From Flavobacteriales bacterium 33_180_T64 (GTDB lineage Bacteria > Bacteroidota > Bacteroidia > Flavobacteriales > Flavobacteriaceae): 64,000 nt of DNA. Below the pieces are notes generated by a model. It was not told the DNA's origin and did no database searches. It saw only the letters and a program-made list of their open reading frames with translations. Positions 33,907 through 42,653 of this stretch are shown here, piece by piece. Both the position numbers and the translations under genes were made by a program. Location of the stretch: the NCBI GenBank assembly GCA_002162685.1, contig MAAQ01000020.1, positions 248,001-312,000 on the forward strand, given 5' to 3'. Positions within the stretch are counted from its first letter, which is position 1; each line of letters begins with the position of its first letter.

Positions 33907-36006
33907 TTATTCAATCACTAATTTTTTAGTAACAGAAGCGTTATTTTGAGAAATCTTTAAAATGTAAACTCCAGTATTTAATGAAGATACATTTAATTGA
34001 TTGTTGTTTAAAGTGTTCTTTAGAACTTGTTTTCCTAAGATATCATAAACAGTAACCGCTATAGCATCATTATTTGTAGATGTAATATTTACAAATCCTG
34101 TTGATGTTGGGTTAGGATATACTTTGAAGTTATTAGTTGTAAAATTTTCTGTAGATAAGGTTGTAGGCGTAACTTCTGCCCATGATGTTCCTAATCTTAA
34201 TTCATCAACATCCATAAATCCAGTTTCTACTGTATTATCTTGTCTTAGAGCAAATCTATCAATACTTGCAGCCATAGTAGGATCGTTAAACGTAATTGTC
34301 TCAGCAGGTTCTGAACCTTCAAAGTCTGAGCTTGAAGGATTAATCCAGGCTTTCATTACTCCAGTTGTTGTTTCATAACTCATTACTACAAATACTTCGT
34401 CATTAAGAGCATGTTCAGTAGTATTAATGATATCTGCCGAACCTGTATTATAGCCTAGTCCTACTTGGTAACCTCCAGGAGAAGGAACAACCCATAGTCT
34501 TCCATCAAAAGCTCCTAAAAAGGCAAAATAACCTCCGTCTGTATCAGTAACTAAACTTAAGTCTGTTACTCTAAATATAAATGAAGCATAAACAGTTCCA
34601 CTTGTAATAGGAGCAAAGAAAATAGCATTATCAATACCTCCACCATCAAACGTTGCTTTATTACCTGTAGAAGGTGCAAGACCTGTGTAATTTAAACTAG
34701 TAGTTGAGATTAAAATTTCATCTGAAGATCCCGAAATGTTATCCCAATTTGGAGCACTTGTAAGCGTAGAAGCATCTGTATAAGCAAATCCATCGTATAA
34801 TGGGAGTGTAAGTTCTGGATCGCAATCAGGACTATTAATATTTCTTGTAAAATCACATCCGCTATTAGCAGAATCACCAGTGAAAGTTACAACAAAATCG
34901 GTGTTTTCTGTAACGCCAGTAATTGTAATTGTACCTGCAGCAACACTTGATGGATCATCGCCACCAACAGTTCCAATTCCACCAGTATCAATTGTATATG
35001 TTGAAGTTCCACCACCAGTATAATCAATAGTTACATTGTAAGTATCTGTTGTACCAGAAGTAATAGCATCACATGTTTCTGTAATAGTACCAACTTGTAA
35101 ATCACAAGGATAAGCGATACTGAAATCTATAGTTTCAAAATCTATAACGCCACCATCAATGAGTTCAGCTGTAACCTCATAAGATTCACCATCAGCAGTT
35201 GGTGTTATTGTAAAAGGACTAGAAGCATTATTCGTTGTAACTGGAGATCCTCCATTTAGCGTTACAGTAATGTCTACAGTCGCAGATCCAGGAGCATTGT
35301 CTACACTAAATACAATATCAACACTTGTTGTTCCAGAAGTAATAACTTCAAAATCAGATGGAGATAAAATAGTAATAATAGGATTTGTATTACAACCTGT
35401 ATAAGCACCTAGCGTACCCCAACCAGAATTAGAATCACCAACAATCCATTCTGAATTTGCAGCATCTGTTCCGAAAGAACCTAATTCAGAAGGATTAGGA
35501 TCACAAATAGAAGTTTTACGAGTTAATGTGTGATTTGAAGTACCATTTGAAATACCTGCTACATCCCAGCCACTTCCATCAACATCAGATAAATCACCTA
35601 ACAAATCAATTATAGTATAAGTATTAGTAGTTGCACCAGCTAAAGTTAAAGCAAATGCATCATCTCCATTACTTAAAAAGTTAAAAGTCATATCAGATGC
35701 AGCTAGAATAGTTGCATCTGCACTTGGGTGAGCAATAACATATACATCCCCATCAACTAACATTGTTCCAGGAGCAAAAGTAATAGTGTCAGGGAAATCA
35801 AATTCATTCGCAGTATTACATCCGTTTGAACATGAAGATAAAGAGTAAGCACTTAAGTCTACATCTGATCCGGTTCCATTATAAATTTCTAAAAATTTGT
35901 TGTTAGAAGAACCTTCTCCGTACATACTGAAAAACAAATCAGAGGTTTGCGCAAAAGACAAACTAGAAATTAATATTGTTAAACATAAAAAGTAAAGTTT
36001 TTTCAT
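33907..36006 (-). CDS. T9SS-secreted lamin-tail-domain surface protein
   Basis: A 699-residue protein. A signal peptide ends near residue 19 (LSFAQ). A lamin-tail domain lies at about 22-160 (MYGEGSSNNKFLEIYNGTG, DLSAYSLSSCSNGCN). Two immunoglobulin-like or cadherin-like Thr/Gly-rich modules follow (about 210-395), then a laminin-G/concanavalin-like region (about 405-615). The type A sorting domain closes the protein (FKVYPNPTSTGFVNITSTN, GVYILKISQNNASVTKKLV). It is a large secreted or surface-bound protein, perhaps adhesive. A -7 element on the minus strand (TATATTTG) sits at 36054-36061. Confidence 0.88.
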   Translation of the reverse strand: MKKLYFLCLTILISSLSFAQTSDLFFSMYGEGSSNNKFLEIYNGTGSDVDLSAYSLSSCSNGCNTANEFDFPDTITFAPGTMLVDGDVYVIAHPSADATILAASDMTFNFLSNGDDAFALTLAGATTNTYTIIDLLGDLSDVDGSGWDVAGISNGTSNHTLTRKTSICDPNPSELGSFGTDAANSEWIVGDSNSGWGTLGAYTGCNTNPIITILSPSDFEVITSGTTSVDIVFSVDNAPGSATVDITVTLNGGSPVTTNNASSPFTITPTADGESYEVTAELIDGGVIDFETIDFSIAYPCDLQVGTITETCDAITSGTTDTYNVTIDYTGGGTSTYTIDTGGIGTVGGDDPSSVAAGTITITGVTENTDFVVTFTGDSANSGCDFTRNINSPDCDPELTLPLYDGFAYTDASTLTSAPNWDNISGSSDEILISTTSLNYTGLAPSTGNKATFDGGGIDNAIFFAPITSGTVYASFIFRVTDLSLVTDTDGGYFAFLGAFDGRLWVVPSPGGYQVGLGYNTGSADIINTTEHALNDEVFVVMSYETTTGVMKAWINPSSSDFEGSEPAETITFNDPTMAASIDRFALRQDNTVETGFMDVDELRLGTSWAEVTPTTLSTENFTTNNFKVYPNPTSTGFVNITSTNNDAIAVTVYDILGKQVLKNTLNNNQLNVSSLNTGVYILKISQNNASVTKKLVIE

Positions 36007-36260
36007 AATTATTTATTTGTTTAATTAAATTGAATATTAAAAAAATTAGCATACAAATATAATCGGTTTTTGTGTTTATAACGAATATTTAAGTTACTAA
36101 AACGGTATTTTACAATTATATAACATTTGTAAGCTAATGTTTTTACATTAAATTGTAATCTATATGTCTAGGTTAACTTAATGTTATTAATTGAATCTGG
36201 GTGATAACACTTTGGTATTAAGTTTATCTTTACATTACTAAGTTTTTCAAACTGAAAACA

Positions 36261-36944
36261 ATGAAAAAAAGAGATATAAAAATTTTATTAGTTGATGATG
36301 AACCAGATATTTTAGAAATTGTAGGTTACAATTTGTCTTCTCAAGGCTATCAAGTTATCACTGCCGAAAATGGTATTGAAGCTGTGAGAAAAGCCAAAAA
36401 AGAAAAACCACAGTTAATCATATTAGATGTGATGATGCCTGAGATGGATGGTATTGAAGCCTGTGAACAAATTAGAAAAATTCCAGATTTAAGTGATGCC
36501 ATTATTACATTTTTAACTGCTAGAGGAGAAGACTATTCGCAAATGGCAGGTTTTGATGCTGGTGCAGACGATTATATTACTAAACCTATAAAGCCAAAAA
36601 TATTAGTTAGTAAAGTAAAAGCTTTATTAAGACGACTTAGAGAAGAAGCAAAAGGTGAAGACGTTTTAAAAATAGGGGATTTAATAATAAATAGAGAAGA
36701 ATATAAAATAACAATTAAAGGTCAAGAATTAGTTTTACCTAGAAAAGAGTTTGAATTACTATCTTTGTTAGCAACTAAGCCTAATAAGGTCTTTAAACGA
36801 GAAGAAATACTTGACAAAGTATGGGGGAATGAAGTTGTAGTTGGTGGACGTACTATTGATGTTCATATAAGAAAACTTCGAGAGAAAATTGGAGATGAAA
36901 AGTTTAAAACTATAAAAGGTGTTGGATACAAGTTTGTAGATTAA
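36261..36944 (+). CDS. OmpR/PhoB-type response regulator
   Basis: A 227-residue regulator. The receiver has VDDEPDILEIV, phosphoacceptor Asp56 in LIILDVMMPEMDG, and the Lys in DYITKPIKPKILVSKV. The winged-helix DNA-binding domain (about 130-227) includes LPRKEFELLSLLATKPNKVFKREEIL and GRTIDVHIRKLREKIG. It overlaps the downstream kinase start by one base (TAATG), so they are a coupled pair. It resembles PhoB of Bacteroidota, but phosphate control is not shown by the sequence. Confidence 0.94.
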   Translation: MKKRDIKILLVDDEPDILEIVGYNLSSQGYQVITAENGIEAVRKAKKEKPQLIILDVMMPEMDGIEACEQIRKIPDLSDAIITFLTARGEDYSQMAGFDAGADDYITKPIKPKILVSKVKALLRRLREEAKGEDVLKIGDLIINREEYKITIKGQELVLPRKEFELLSLLATKPNKVFKREEILDKVWGNEVVVGGRTIDVHIRKLREKIGDEKFKTIKGVGYKFVD

Positions 36945-37987
36945 TGCAGAATAAATTAAAAAAAACATACAAGTTCGCTTTTCAAACGTCCTTGTATATT
37001 ACATTTTTTTTGACGCTCTTATCGAGTGTTTTTTTGTATGTATTGCATTCTGTTGATTTTCTGTATCTAATCTCGTTTTCTGTATTTACATATATTCTAT
37101 CGTTTATAATTATACAATATAGAGTTGAAAAATTTATATATAGACGTGTCAAAAAAATCTATGATGATTTAACACTTCTAGAATCGATGTCTTTACGTAA
37201 ACAACCCATTACTACAGACATGGCTACGCTTACCGAAGAGATAGATAAATATGCTAAAAATAAGAAGTTAGAGATTGAAACTTTAAAGGTTAGAGAAGAA
37301 TATCGTAAAGAGTTTTTAGGAAACGTATCTCACGAATTAAAAACACCATTATTTACAGTTCAAGGATATTTATTAACGCTTTTAGATGGTGCGATTGATG
37401 ATGAAAATGTTAACAAAAAATATTTAAATAGAGCAAGTAAAGGTCTAGAGCGTCTTATCTATATTGTTAAAGATCTAGATATGATTACCAAGTTAGAGGT
37501 TGGTGATTTACGACTTAATATTGATACTTTTAATATTGTAGAATTAGTAGAAAGTGTATTTGATCTTTTAGAAATGAAAGCTGCCAAGAAAAAAATATCA
37601 CTCATTTTCGATATGGATTACAGTGCACCTATCTTAGTTTTTGCAGATAAAGAACGTATTCAACAAGTCATTACAAATCTAATAGTAAACTCCATTAAAT
37701 ATGGAGAAGAAAATGGAACCACAGAGGTGAGTATAGAGAACCTAATAAAAAACAAAGTCATTGTAAGAGTTACAGATAATGGTGAAGGTATTTCTGAAGC
37801 TAATATACCTCGATTGTTTGAACGTTTCTATAGAGTAGACAAAAGTGGTTCGCGAAAAGTAGGTGGTTCCGGACTTGGACTTTCAATAGTGAAACATATT
37901 ATTGAAGCTCATGACGAAAAAATATATGTTGAAAGTGAATTAGATGTTGGTAGTGAATTCTCATTCACTCTTGAAAAGACTAAATAG
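36944..37987 (+). CDS. PhoR-like sensor histidine kinase
   Basis: A 347-residue kinase with two closely spaced N-terminal helices (about 13-35 and 38-59), so almost no periplasmic loop. A linker follows, then HisKA with His130 in FLGNVSHELKTPLFTVQGYL. The ATPase domain has QVITNLIVNSIKYG, DNGEGI and GGSGLGLSIVKHII. The lack of a periplasmic sensor suggests signals from the membrane or from partner proteins, as in PhoR/PstSCAB, but this is only by analogy. Its last 27 bp overlap the convergent glycosyltransferase gene. Confidence 0.93.
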   Translation: MQNKLKKTYKFAFQTSLYITFFLTLLSSVFLYVLHSVDFLYLISFSVFTYILSFIIIQYRVEKFIYRRVKKIYDDLTLLESMSLRKQPITTDMATLTEEIDKYAKNKKLEIETLKVREEYRKEFLGNVSHELKTPLFTVQGYLLTLLDGAIDDENVNKKYLNRASKGLERLIYIVKDLDMITKLEVGDLRLNIDTFNIVELVESVFDLLEMKAAKKKISLIFDMDYSAPILVFADKERIQQVITNLIVNSIKYGEENGTTEVSIENLIKNKVIVRVTDNGEGISEANIPRLFERFYRVDKSGSRKVGGSGLGLSIVKHIIEAHDEKIYVESELDVGSEFSFTLEKTK

Positions 37988-39040
37988 TTTTTTATAATTT
38001 ACCTCATAGTTCATTTCATTTAATCCTTTATATTTTGAAATTTCATTTAACTTTTCTATTGTAAAATCATTTTGTTCGCAACTTGGAACATAACCCAACT
38101 TTGTTAATCGTTTCGCTAAATAGCCTTGCTCAAACTGTCCAGGAGTTGGAATAAAAAAAACTTTTTTGCTTAATTTGCTTAAATCCATAATCGTTGTGTA
38201 TCCAGATCTAGCAACAATAAGATTACTCTCATTGATAGCATTATTAAGCTCTTCGCTAGTCATAAAATTATAAATAGTAATATGACCTACTTCAGAAATG
38301 TGCTGCGTATCTTCAATCACGCCTTTTATAAAAATTACTTTGCCCCCATTATATGTTTTGAATTCTTCAAAAAGTTTAGTTTCTAAAAATGTCCGCTGTG
38401 GTTCAGGGCCAGAAAGTAAAACCATAACCTCATATTTAATAGATTTATCTTCTTTTGTAAACCGGCTTAAAGGACCTATGTATTTTAAAGGCATTTCATG
38501 CATGTGTTTATGACCTAATTTCCCACTAAGATTTAGGTCTCCAAGGTTATCAGGAACCCAACACTCCTGAAATTGTTTAATTATTTTTTGATGGAGTTTA
38601 GTACTTAGCCAAGTTGTATTTCCACTTAAGACTTGAAGCTGATGCGTTATAAAAACACAAGGTAGTTTTTTGTTGTGTACACCTAATCGGTTATCTGAAA
38701 TAATTCCATCAATTTGATACGCTTTAATAATAGAAGCAACAGCCTTTTTTTCAGCCTTAATAGCTCTAATCATTTTAGGGGTATTCTTGATTAGTTTTAG
38801 TTTAAAATACTTGCCTTTTTTTGGGTATTCAATTTCATAAGAAGGAAGTTCTATTGTTTGGAGTGTTCTAAATTCTTTTCTCAAAAGAGAAAGAGCACTG
38901 CCATCACTAGCAATAATAGGCTCAAAATTGTGAGCAATTAATGTGTTTATTATTGGGATACATCGCGTTGCGTGACCTAACCCCCAATTTAAAGGAGCAA
39001 TTAATATTCGTTTTCTGTCTATAGTTTGCTTTGTGTTCAT
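37961..39040 (-). CDS. MurG-like glycosyltransferase
   Basis: A 359-residue GT-B fold protein. The N-terminal domain starts RILIAPLNWGLGHATRCIPII, a hallmark of a Bacteroidota family related to GT28. The C-terminal half has VMVLLSGPEPQRTFLE and SNLIVARSGYTTIMDLSKLSKKVFFIPTPGQFEQ, the usual sugar-nucleotide binding block. It is probably a cytosolic or membrane-associated enzyme of glycolipid or polysaccharide synthesis. It overlaps the kinase gene tail to tail by 27 bp. The acceptor is unknown. Confidence 0.88.
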   Translation of the reverse strand: MNTKQTIDRKRILIAPLNWGLGHATRCIPIINTLIAHNFEPIIASDGSALSLLRKEFRTLQTIELPSYEIEYPKKGKYFKLKLIKNTPKMIRAIKAEKKAVASIIKAYQIDGIISDNRLGVHNKKLPCVFITHQLQVLSGNTTWLSTKLHQKIIKQFQECWVPDNLGDLNLSGKLGHKHMHEMPLKYIGPLSRFTKEDKSIKYEVMVLLSGPEPQRTFLETKLFEEFKTYNGGKVIFIKGVIEDTQHISEVGHITIYNFMTSEELNNAINESNLIVARSGYTTIMDLSKLSKKVFFIPTPGQFEQGYLAKRLTKLGYVPSCEQNDFTIEKLNEISKYKGLNEMNYEVNYKKLFSLFKSE

Positions 39041-39143
39041 TTAATTTTAATCGAGTCTTTTGTGAAAACGAAGATAAACCTTAAAATGTTTCCTTAATTT
39101 TACCGCTTTATTAGTAAAAATAAGAAATTGTTAAATTTTTAAA

Positions 39144-39818
39144 GTGGGAAGCAAAAATAAACTTAGACGATTTAAAGAAAATGAAACATTTGATAATGTG
39201 TTTCAGCCTAAAAGAGATGAATTGGTTAATGCTGAATACGAATTAAAAGGACATTGGAATTCTTCAGTATTTAAAAACAATAACCCATTAATCTTAGAAT
39301 TAGGTTGCGGACGTGGAGAGTATTCTGTAGAACTCGCCAAAAAATATCCCAATAAAAATTTCATTGGGATCGATATAAAAGGTGCACGTTTCTGGAGAGG
39401 GGCTAAAACAGCTATTGAAAAGCAAATACCTAACGTCGCTTTTTTACGAACGCAAATTGAATTGGTAGACTTTGTTTTTGCAAAACATGAAGTGGATGAA
39501 ATCTGGATTACTTTTCCAGATCCTCAAATTAAATATAAGAGAACCAAGCATAGAATGACCAATTCTGAATTTTTAAAACGCTATAAAACCATTTTAAAAC
39601 CAGATGGTGTGGTTAACCTAAAAACAGATAGTGAGTTTATGCATGGTTATACACTTGGACTATTGCATGGTGAAGGTCATGAGGTTTTATATGCTAATCA
39701 CAATGTGTACAAGCAAGAAGGTAGTCCTGAGGAAGTTACAAGTATTCAGACATATTATGAGTCGCAATATCTAGAGCAAGACAAACCAATTACGTATATT
39801 AGGTTCAAAATTAAGTAG
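39144..39818 (+). CDS. trmB: tRNA (guanosine(46)-N7)-methyltransferase
   Basis: A 224-residue SAM-dependent enzyme that makes m7G46 in tRNA. Motif I is ILELGCGRGEYSVELAKKYP; FIGIDIKGARFWRGA and EIWITFPDPQIKYKRTKHRMTN are the TrmB-specific blocks. The start is GTG at 39144: an in-frame stop lies at 39132-39134 and no ATG fits before MGSKNKLRRFKE. It is followed 2 bp later by the LysE gene. Confidence 0.95.
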   Translation: MGSKNKLRRFKENETFDNVFQPKRDELVNAEYELKGHWNSSVFKNNNPLILELGCGRGEYSVELAKKYPNKNFIGIDIKGARFWRGAKTAIEKQIPNVAFLRTQIELVDFVFAKHEVDEIWITFPDPQIKYKRTKHRMTNSEFLKRYKTILKPDGVVNLKTDSEFMHGYTLGLLHGEGHEVLYANHNVYKQEGSPEEVTSIQTYYESQYLEQDKPITYIRFKIK

Positions 39819-39820
39819 AT

Positions 39821-40450
39821 TTGAATATCACAGTTGTTTTTTTTCTGGGATTAATAATAGCACTTGTAGGGGTCATTCCTCCTGGATTGTTAAATATGAC
39901 AGCTGCGAAGATTAGCCTAAAAGAAGGGTATTCTCGTGGCATTACTTTTTCTACAGGAGTTTGTCTTATTGTTTTTCTTCAAACTTATATTGCAGCAATG
40001 TTTGCACGATATTTAAGTAATCATCAAGATGTAGTTGAAATATTACAGCGCGTTGCTTTTGTGATATTTGTTTTGATTACCATCTATTTTTTACTGTTAG
40101 CAAAAACACCTACAAAACCAGATATTGAACCTCATGCTAAGAGTAAGCAAAGTCGCTTTTTTCAAGGTATGTTTTTGTCGGCAATTAATGTGTTCCCTAT
40201 TCCTTATCAAGCATATATGACCATTACCATTGCCTCATTTGGATGGTTTGTATTTGATGTAACAAGTATTTTAACCTATTGCTCAGGCGCTGCTTCTGGA
40301 ACATTTGTGATGCTTTATGTATATATTTTCTTTTTTGATAAAGTCAAGAACAAAAAATTCACCTCACAAAATAATATGAATTATATAATTGGTGCAATCA
40401 CAGGAGTTGTTGCAGGAGTAACCTTAATTAATATTATAATGGAACTTTAA
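39821..40450 (+). CDS. LysE family exporter
   Basis: A 209-residue polytopic membrane protein with about six helices. The LysE/RhtB-type signature is GVIPPGLLNMTAAKISLKEGYSRG near the N-terminus. It starts with TTG two bases after trmB; the next ATG would remove the first helix. Such proteins export amino acids or related compounds. The substrate is unknown. Confidence 0.82.
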   Translation: MNITVVFFLGLIIALVGVIPPGLLNMTAAKISLKEGYSRGITFSTGVCLIVFLQTYIAAMFARYLSNHQDVVEILQRVAFVIFVLITIYFLLLAKTPTKPDIEPHAKSKQSRFFQGMFLSAINVFPIPYQAYMTITIASFGWFVFDVTSILTYCSGAASGTFVMLYVYIFFFDKVKNKKFTSQNNMNYIIGAITGVVAGVTLINIIMEL

Positions 40451-40462
40451 GATTAATAGCAC

Positions 40463-40792
40463 ATGAAGCCAGAAACACTCAATTTTTTTGATAAAGTTTA
40501 TGATGTTGCTAAATTAATCCCCTTCGGAAGAGTTACCAGCTATGGTGCAATTGCTAATTATTTAGGCGCAAAACGAAGTGCAAGAATGGTAGGTTATGCC
40601 ATGAATGGTTCTACAGGAAAAGATGTTCCAGCACATCGTGTAGTTAATCGTAAAGGCCTATTAACTGGAAAGCATCACTTTGATGGTACTAATCTAATGC
40701 AGCAACTTCTCGAGAGTGAAGGTGTTATCGTTATTGATAACCAAATACAACACTTAGATAGTGTGTTTTGGGATCCTTCAAAAGAATTATAA
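40463..40792 (+). CDS. Alkyltransferase-like protein (MGMT family, no catalytic Cys)
   Basis: A 109-residue protein with only the DNA-binding domain of O6-methylguanine-DNA methyltransferase: IPFGRVTSYGAIANYLGAKRSARMVGYAM, then VPAHRVVNRKG. The reactive cysteine of PCHRV is Ala57 here (PAHRV). Known alkyltransferase-like proteins bind O6-alkylguanine, flip the base and hand the lesion to nucleotide excision repair without removing the alkyl group. It is cytosolic and lies 12 bp after the LysE gene, so probably in the trmB transcript. Confidence 0.93.
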   Translation: MKPETLNFFDKVYDVAKLIPFGRVTSYGAIANYLGAKRSARMVGYAMNGSTGKDVPAHRVVNRKGLLTGKHHFDGTNLMQQLLESEGVIVIDNQIQHLDSVFWDPSKEL

Positions 40793-40898
40793 TGACTTCC
40801 CAATGCATTCCAAATTATAGATAGTAGATCTATAAATAATTGCAATTACATCATAAGAAATAGGAATCTTAACACTTTAAACTTCAAGCTTTATTAAG

Positions 40899-40906
40899 TA
40901 TATTTG
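40899..40906 (+). promoter_or_regulatory. -7 promoter element of the mrp operon
   Basis: TATATTTG matches TAnnTTTG exactly. It would give a leader of about 130 nt before the mrp ATG at 41046, which is long for this organism. No structure stands out in that leader. Confidence 0.5.
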
Positions 40907-41045
40907 CATATTAGAATGAGTCTTAATAGATGACATTCTGAAGAATTAAAATTCCTATGAAACGAGCATATTGAAATCGTTATCATTTAAGGAAATGTAT
41001 AATAGCGAACAACATGTGACCGTTAAAAAAACAATATAAAAACGC

Positions 41046-42182
41046 ATGAAACTAAATAAACAAGATATACTTAAAGCTCTTGAATCTATCTCTGCACCTG
41101 GTGAAGGGCAAAACATGGTTGAGAGTGGAGCAGTAACCAATGTCGTAACTTTTGCTGATGAGGTTATTGTAGACATTACAATAGCAAATCCTAGTTTACA
41201 AGCTAAAAAGAAAACTGAAGTAGAAATCATGAAAACGATTCATGATAAGGTTTATGAAAAAGCTAAGATTAAGGTTAACATAAAAGTAGAAGTTTCAACA
41301 AAATCAGCGCCTAATGTTATTAAAGGAAAATTGATTCCTGGTATTAAAAATATTATTGCTGTTGCTTCTGGAAAAGGAGGTGTTGGTAAATCTACTGTAA
41401 CAGCTAATTTAGCAGTTACTTTAGCAAAAATGGGTTTTAAAGTAGGGATTCTAGATGCAGATATTTATGGCCCATCTATGCCAATTATGTTTGATGTTGA
41501 GTTAGAACGACCTTTAGCTGTTAACATTGATGGGAAATCAAAGATGAGACCAGTAGAAAACTATGGTGTTAAAATTTTATCTATAGGCTTTTTTACAAAA
41601 CCAGATCAAGCAGTTGTTTGGAGAGGTCCAATGGCAGCAAAAGCATTAAATCAAATGATTTTTGATGCTGCTTGGGGAGAACTCGATTTTATGTTGCTCG
41701 ATTTGCCTCCTGGAACAGGAGATATTCATTTAAGCATCATGCAATCACTTCCAATAACTGGAGCAGTAGTTGTAAGTACACCACAAAATGTGGCATTAGC
41801 CGATGCTAAAAAAGGCGTGGCTATGTTTCAACAAGAGAGTATTAATGTACCTGTTTTAGGAATTATCGAGAATATGGCATATTTTACGCCAGATGAACTT
41901 CCTGATAATAAATATTATATCTTCGGAAAAGAAGGTGCTAAAAACCTTGCCCAAGATTTAGATGTTCGTTTTCTAGGAGAATTACCTTTAGTGCAAAGCA
42001 TACGAGAAGCTGGAGATGTTGGTCGACCAGCAGCTTTACAAACCGCTACGTCTTTAGAGCAAGCTTTTGAGAAATTAACTCAAAATGTTGTAGAAGAAGT
42101 GGTGAGACGTAATGATAACTTACCGCCAACCGAAGCAATAAAAATAACAACCATGGCTGGATGCTCAGCCGTAAAGAAATAG
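41046..42182 (+). CDS. Mrp/ApbC-type Fe-S cluster carrier ATPase
   Basis: A 378-residue protein. An N-terminal MIP18-like domain (about 1-90) precedes a P-loop ATPase: deviant Walker A GKGGVGKST at 109-117, DADIYGPSMP and LDLPPGTGDIHLS. It loads or transfers Fe-S clusters. The CxxC found near the C-terminus of E. coli Mrp is absent: the matching stretch reads ENMAYFTPDELPDNKYYIFG. A single cysteine remains at the very end (MAGCSAVKK). The NifU-like gene follows 3 bp later, supporting a shared role. Confidence 0.92.
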   Translation: MKLNKQDILKALESISAPGEGQNMVESGAVTNVVTFADEVIVDITIANPSLQAKKKTEVEIMKTIHDKVYEKAKIKVNIKVEVSTKSAPNVIKGKLIPGIKNIIAVASGKGGVGKSTVTANLAVTLAKMGFKVGILDADIYGPSMPIMFDVELERPLAVNIDGKSKMRPVENYGVKILSIGFFTKPDQAVVWRGPMAAKALNQMIFDAAWGELDFMLLDLPPGTGDIHLSIMQSLPITGAVVVSTPQNVALADAKKGVAMFQQESINVPVLGIIENMAYFTPDELPDNKYYIFGKEGAKNLAQDLDVRFLGELPLVQSIREAGDVGRPAALQTATSLEQAFEKLTQNVVEEVVRRNDNLPPTEAIKITTMAGCSAVKK

Positions 42183-42185
42183 CAT

Positions 42186-42428
42186 ATGAGCTCAGAAGAA
42201 TTAAGATTAAATGTCGAAAAAGCATTGGATGAAATCCGTCCATTTTTACAAAGTGATGGAGGCGACATTTCGCTATTATCAATTGAAGATGGTAGATTAG
42301 TAAAGGTGCAATTAGAAGGTGCTTGTGTTGGATGTAGTGTGAATCAAATGACACTTAAATCTGGTGTAGAAATGACAATTAAAAAATATGCGCCTCAAAT
42401 AGAAAAAGTTGTTAATATAGAGGTTTAG
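42186..42428 (+). CDS. NifU-like Fe-S scaffold protein
   Basis: An 80-residue protein corresponding to the NifU C-terminal domain alone. It has LRPFLQSDGGDISLLS-like sequence and the cluster-binding Cys47 and Cys50 in GACVGCSVNQMTLKSGVE. It can assemble or carry a [4Fe-4S] cluster between protomers. It is directly after mrp, and the pair likely acts in cluster delivery. Confidence 0.94.
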   Translation: MSSEELRLNVEKALDEIRPFLQSDGGDISLLSIEDGRLVKVQLEGACVGCSVNQMTLKSGVEMTIKKYAPQIEKVVNIEV

Positions 42429-42435
42429 TATGATA

Positions 42436-42510
42436 TGACCACAAGGGTCAGACTTTTACTATTCGCTTTCTACGAGGAGCTCAAACAAACCGTTCAATCC
42501 TTCACGCTAG
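42436..42510 (-). repeat. Dispersed structured element, diverged copy 2
   Basis: Read on the minus strand this begins GCGTGAAGGATTGAACGG and includes TTTGAGCTCCTCGTAGAAAGCGA. By hand alignment it matches the element at 55757-55830 in about 34 of the first 44 positions with one gap, then fades. It shares the central GAGCTCCTCG. It sits alone in the space between the NifU-like gene and the reductase gene. It looks like an old copy of an interspersed flavobacterial element; origin unknown. Confidence 0.5.
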
Positions 42511-42593
42511 CTGATAATTGTCATGAAATGTAGTGCTATTCTGCTTAATTTTGACAAAAGAGGATAAAGAGAAATACAACTTGTAAGATTTTA

Positions 42594-42643
42594 TAGCTTT
42601 GCAAGTTTCAAGAAAGTTAAATTAGAGAGATACCTACTTTCGT
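42594..42643 (+). promoter_or_regulatory. -7 element and leader hairpin of the reductase-ferredoxin operon
   Basis: TAGCTTTG at 42594-42601 matches TAnnTTTG. A small hairpin, CCTAC / GTAGG with a TTTC loop, lies at 42630-42643, ending 10 bp before the ATG at 42654, where it could affect ribosome access. Confidence 0.45.
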
Positions 42644-42653
42644 AGGCACTACT

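Noticed and set aside
40955-41230. Minus-strand ORF of 91 residues across the mrp start
   Set aside because: It is antisense to the conserved mrp coding start and leader and resembles no protein.
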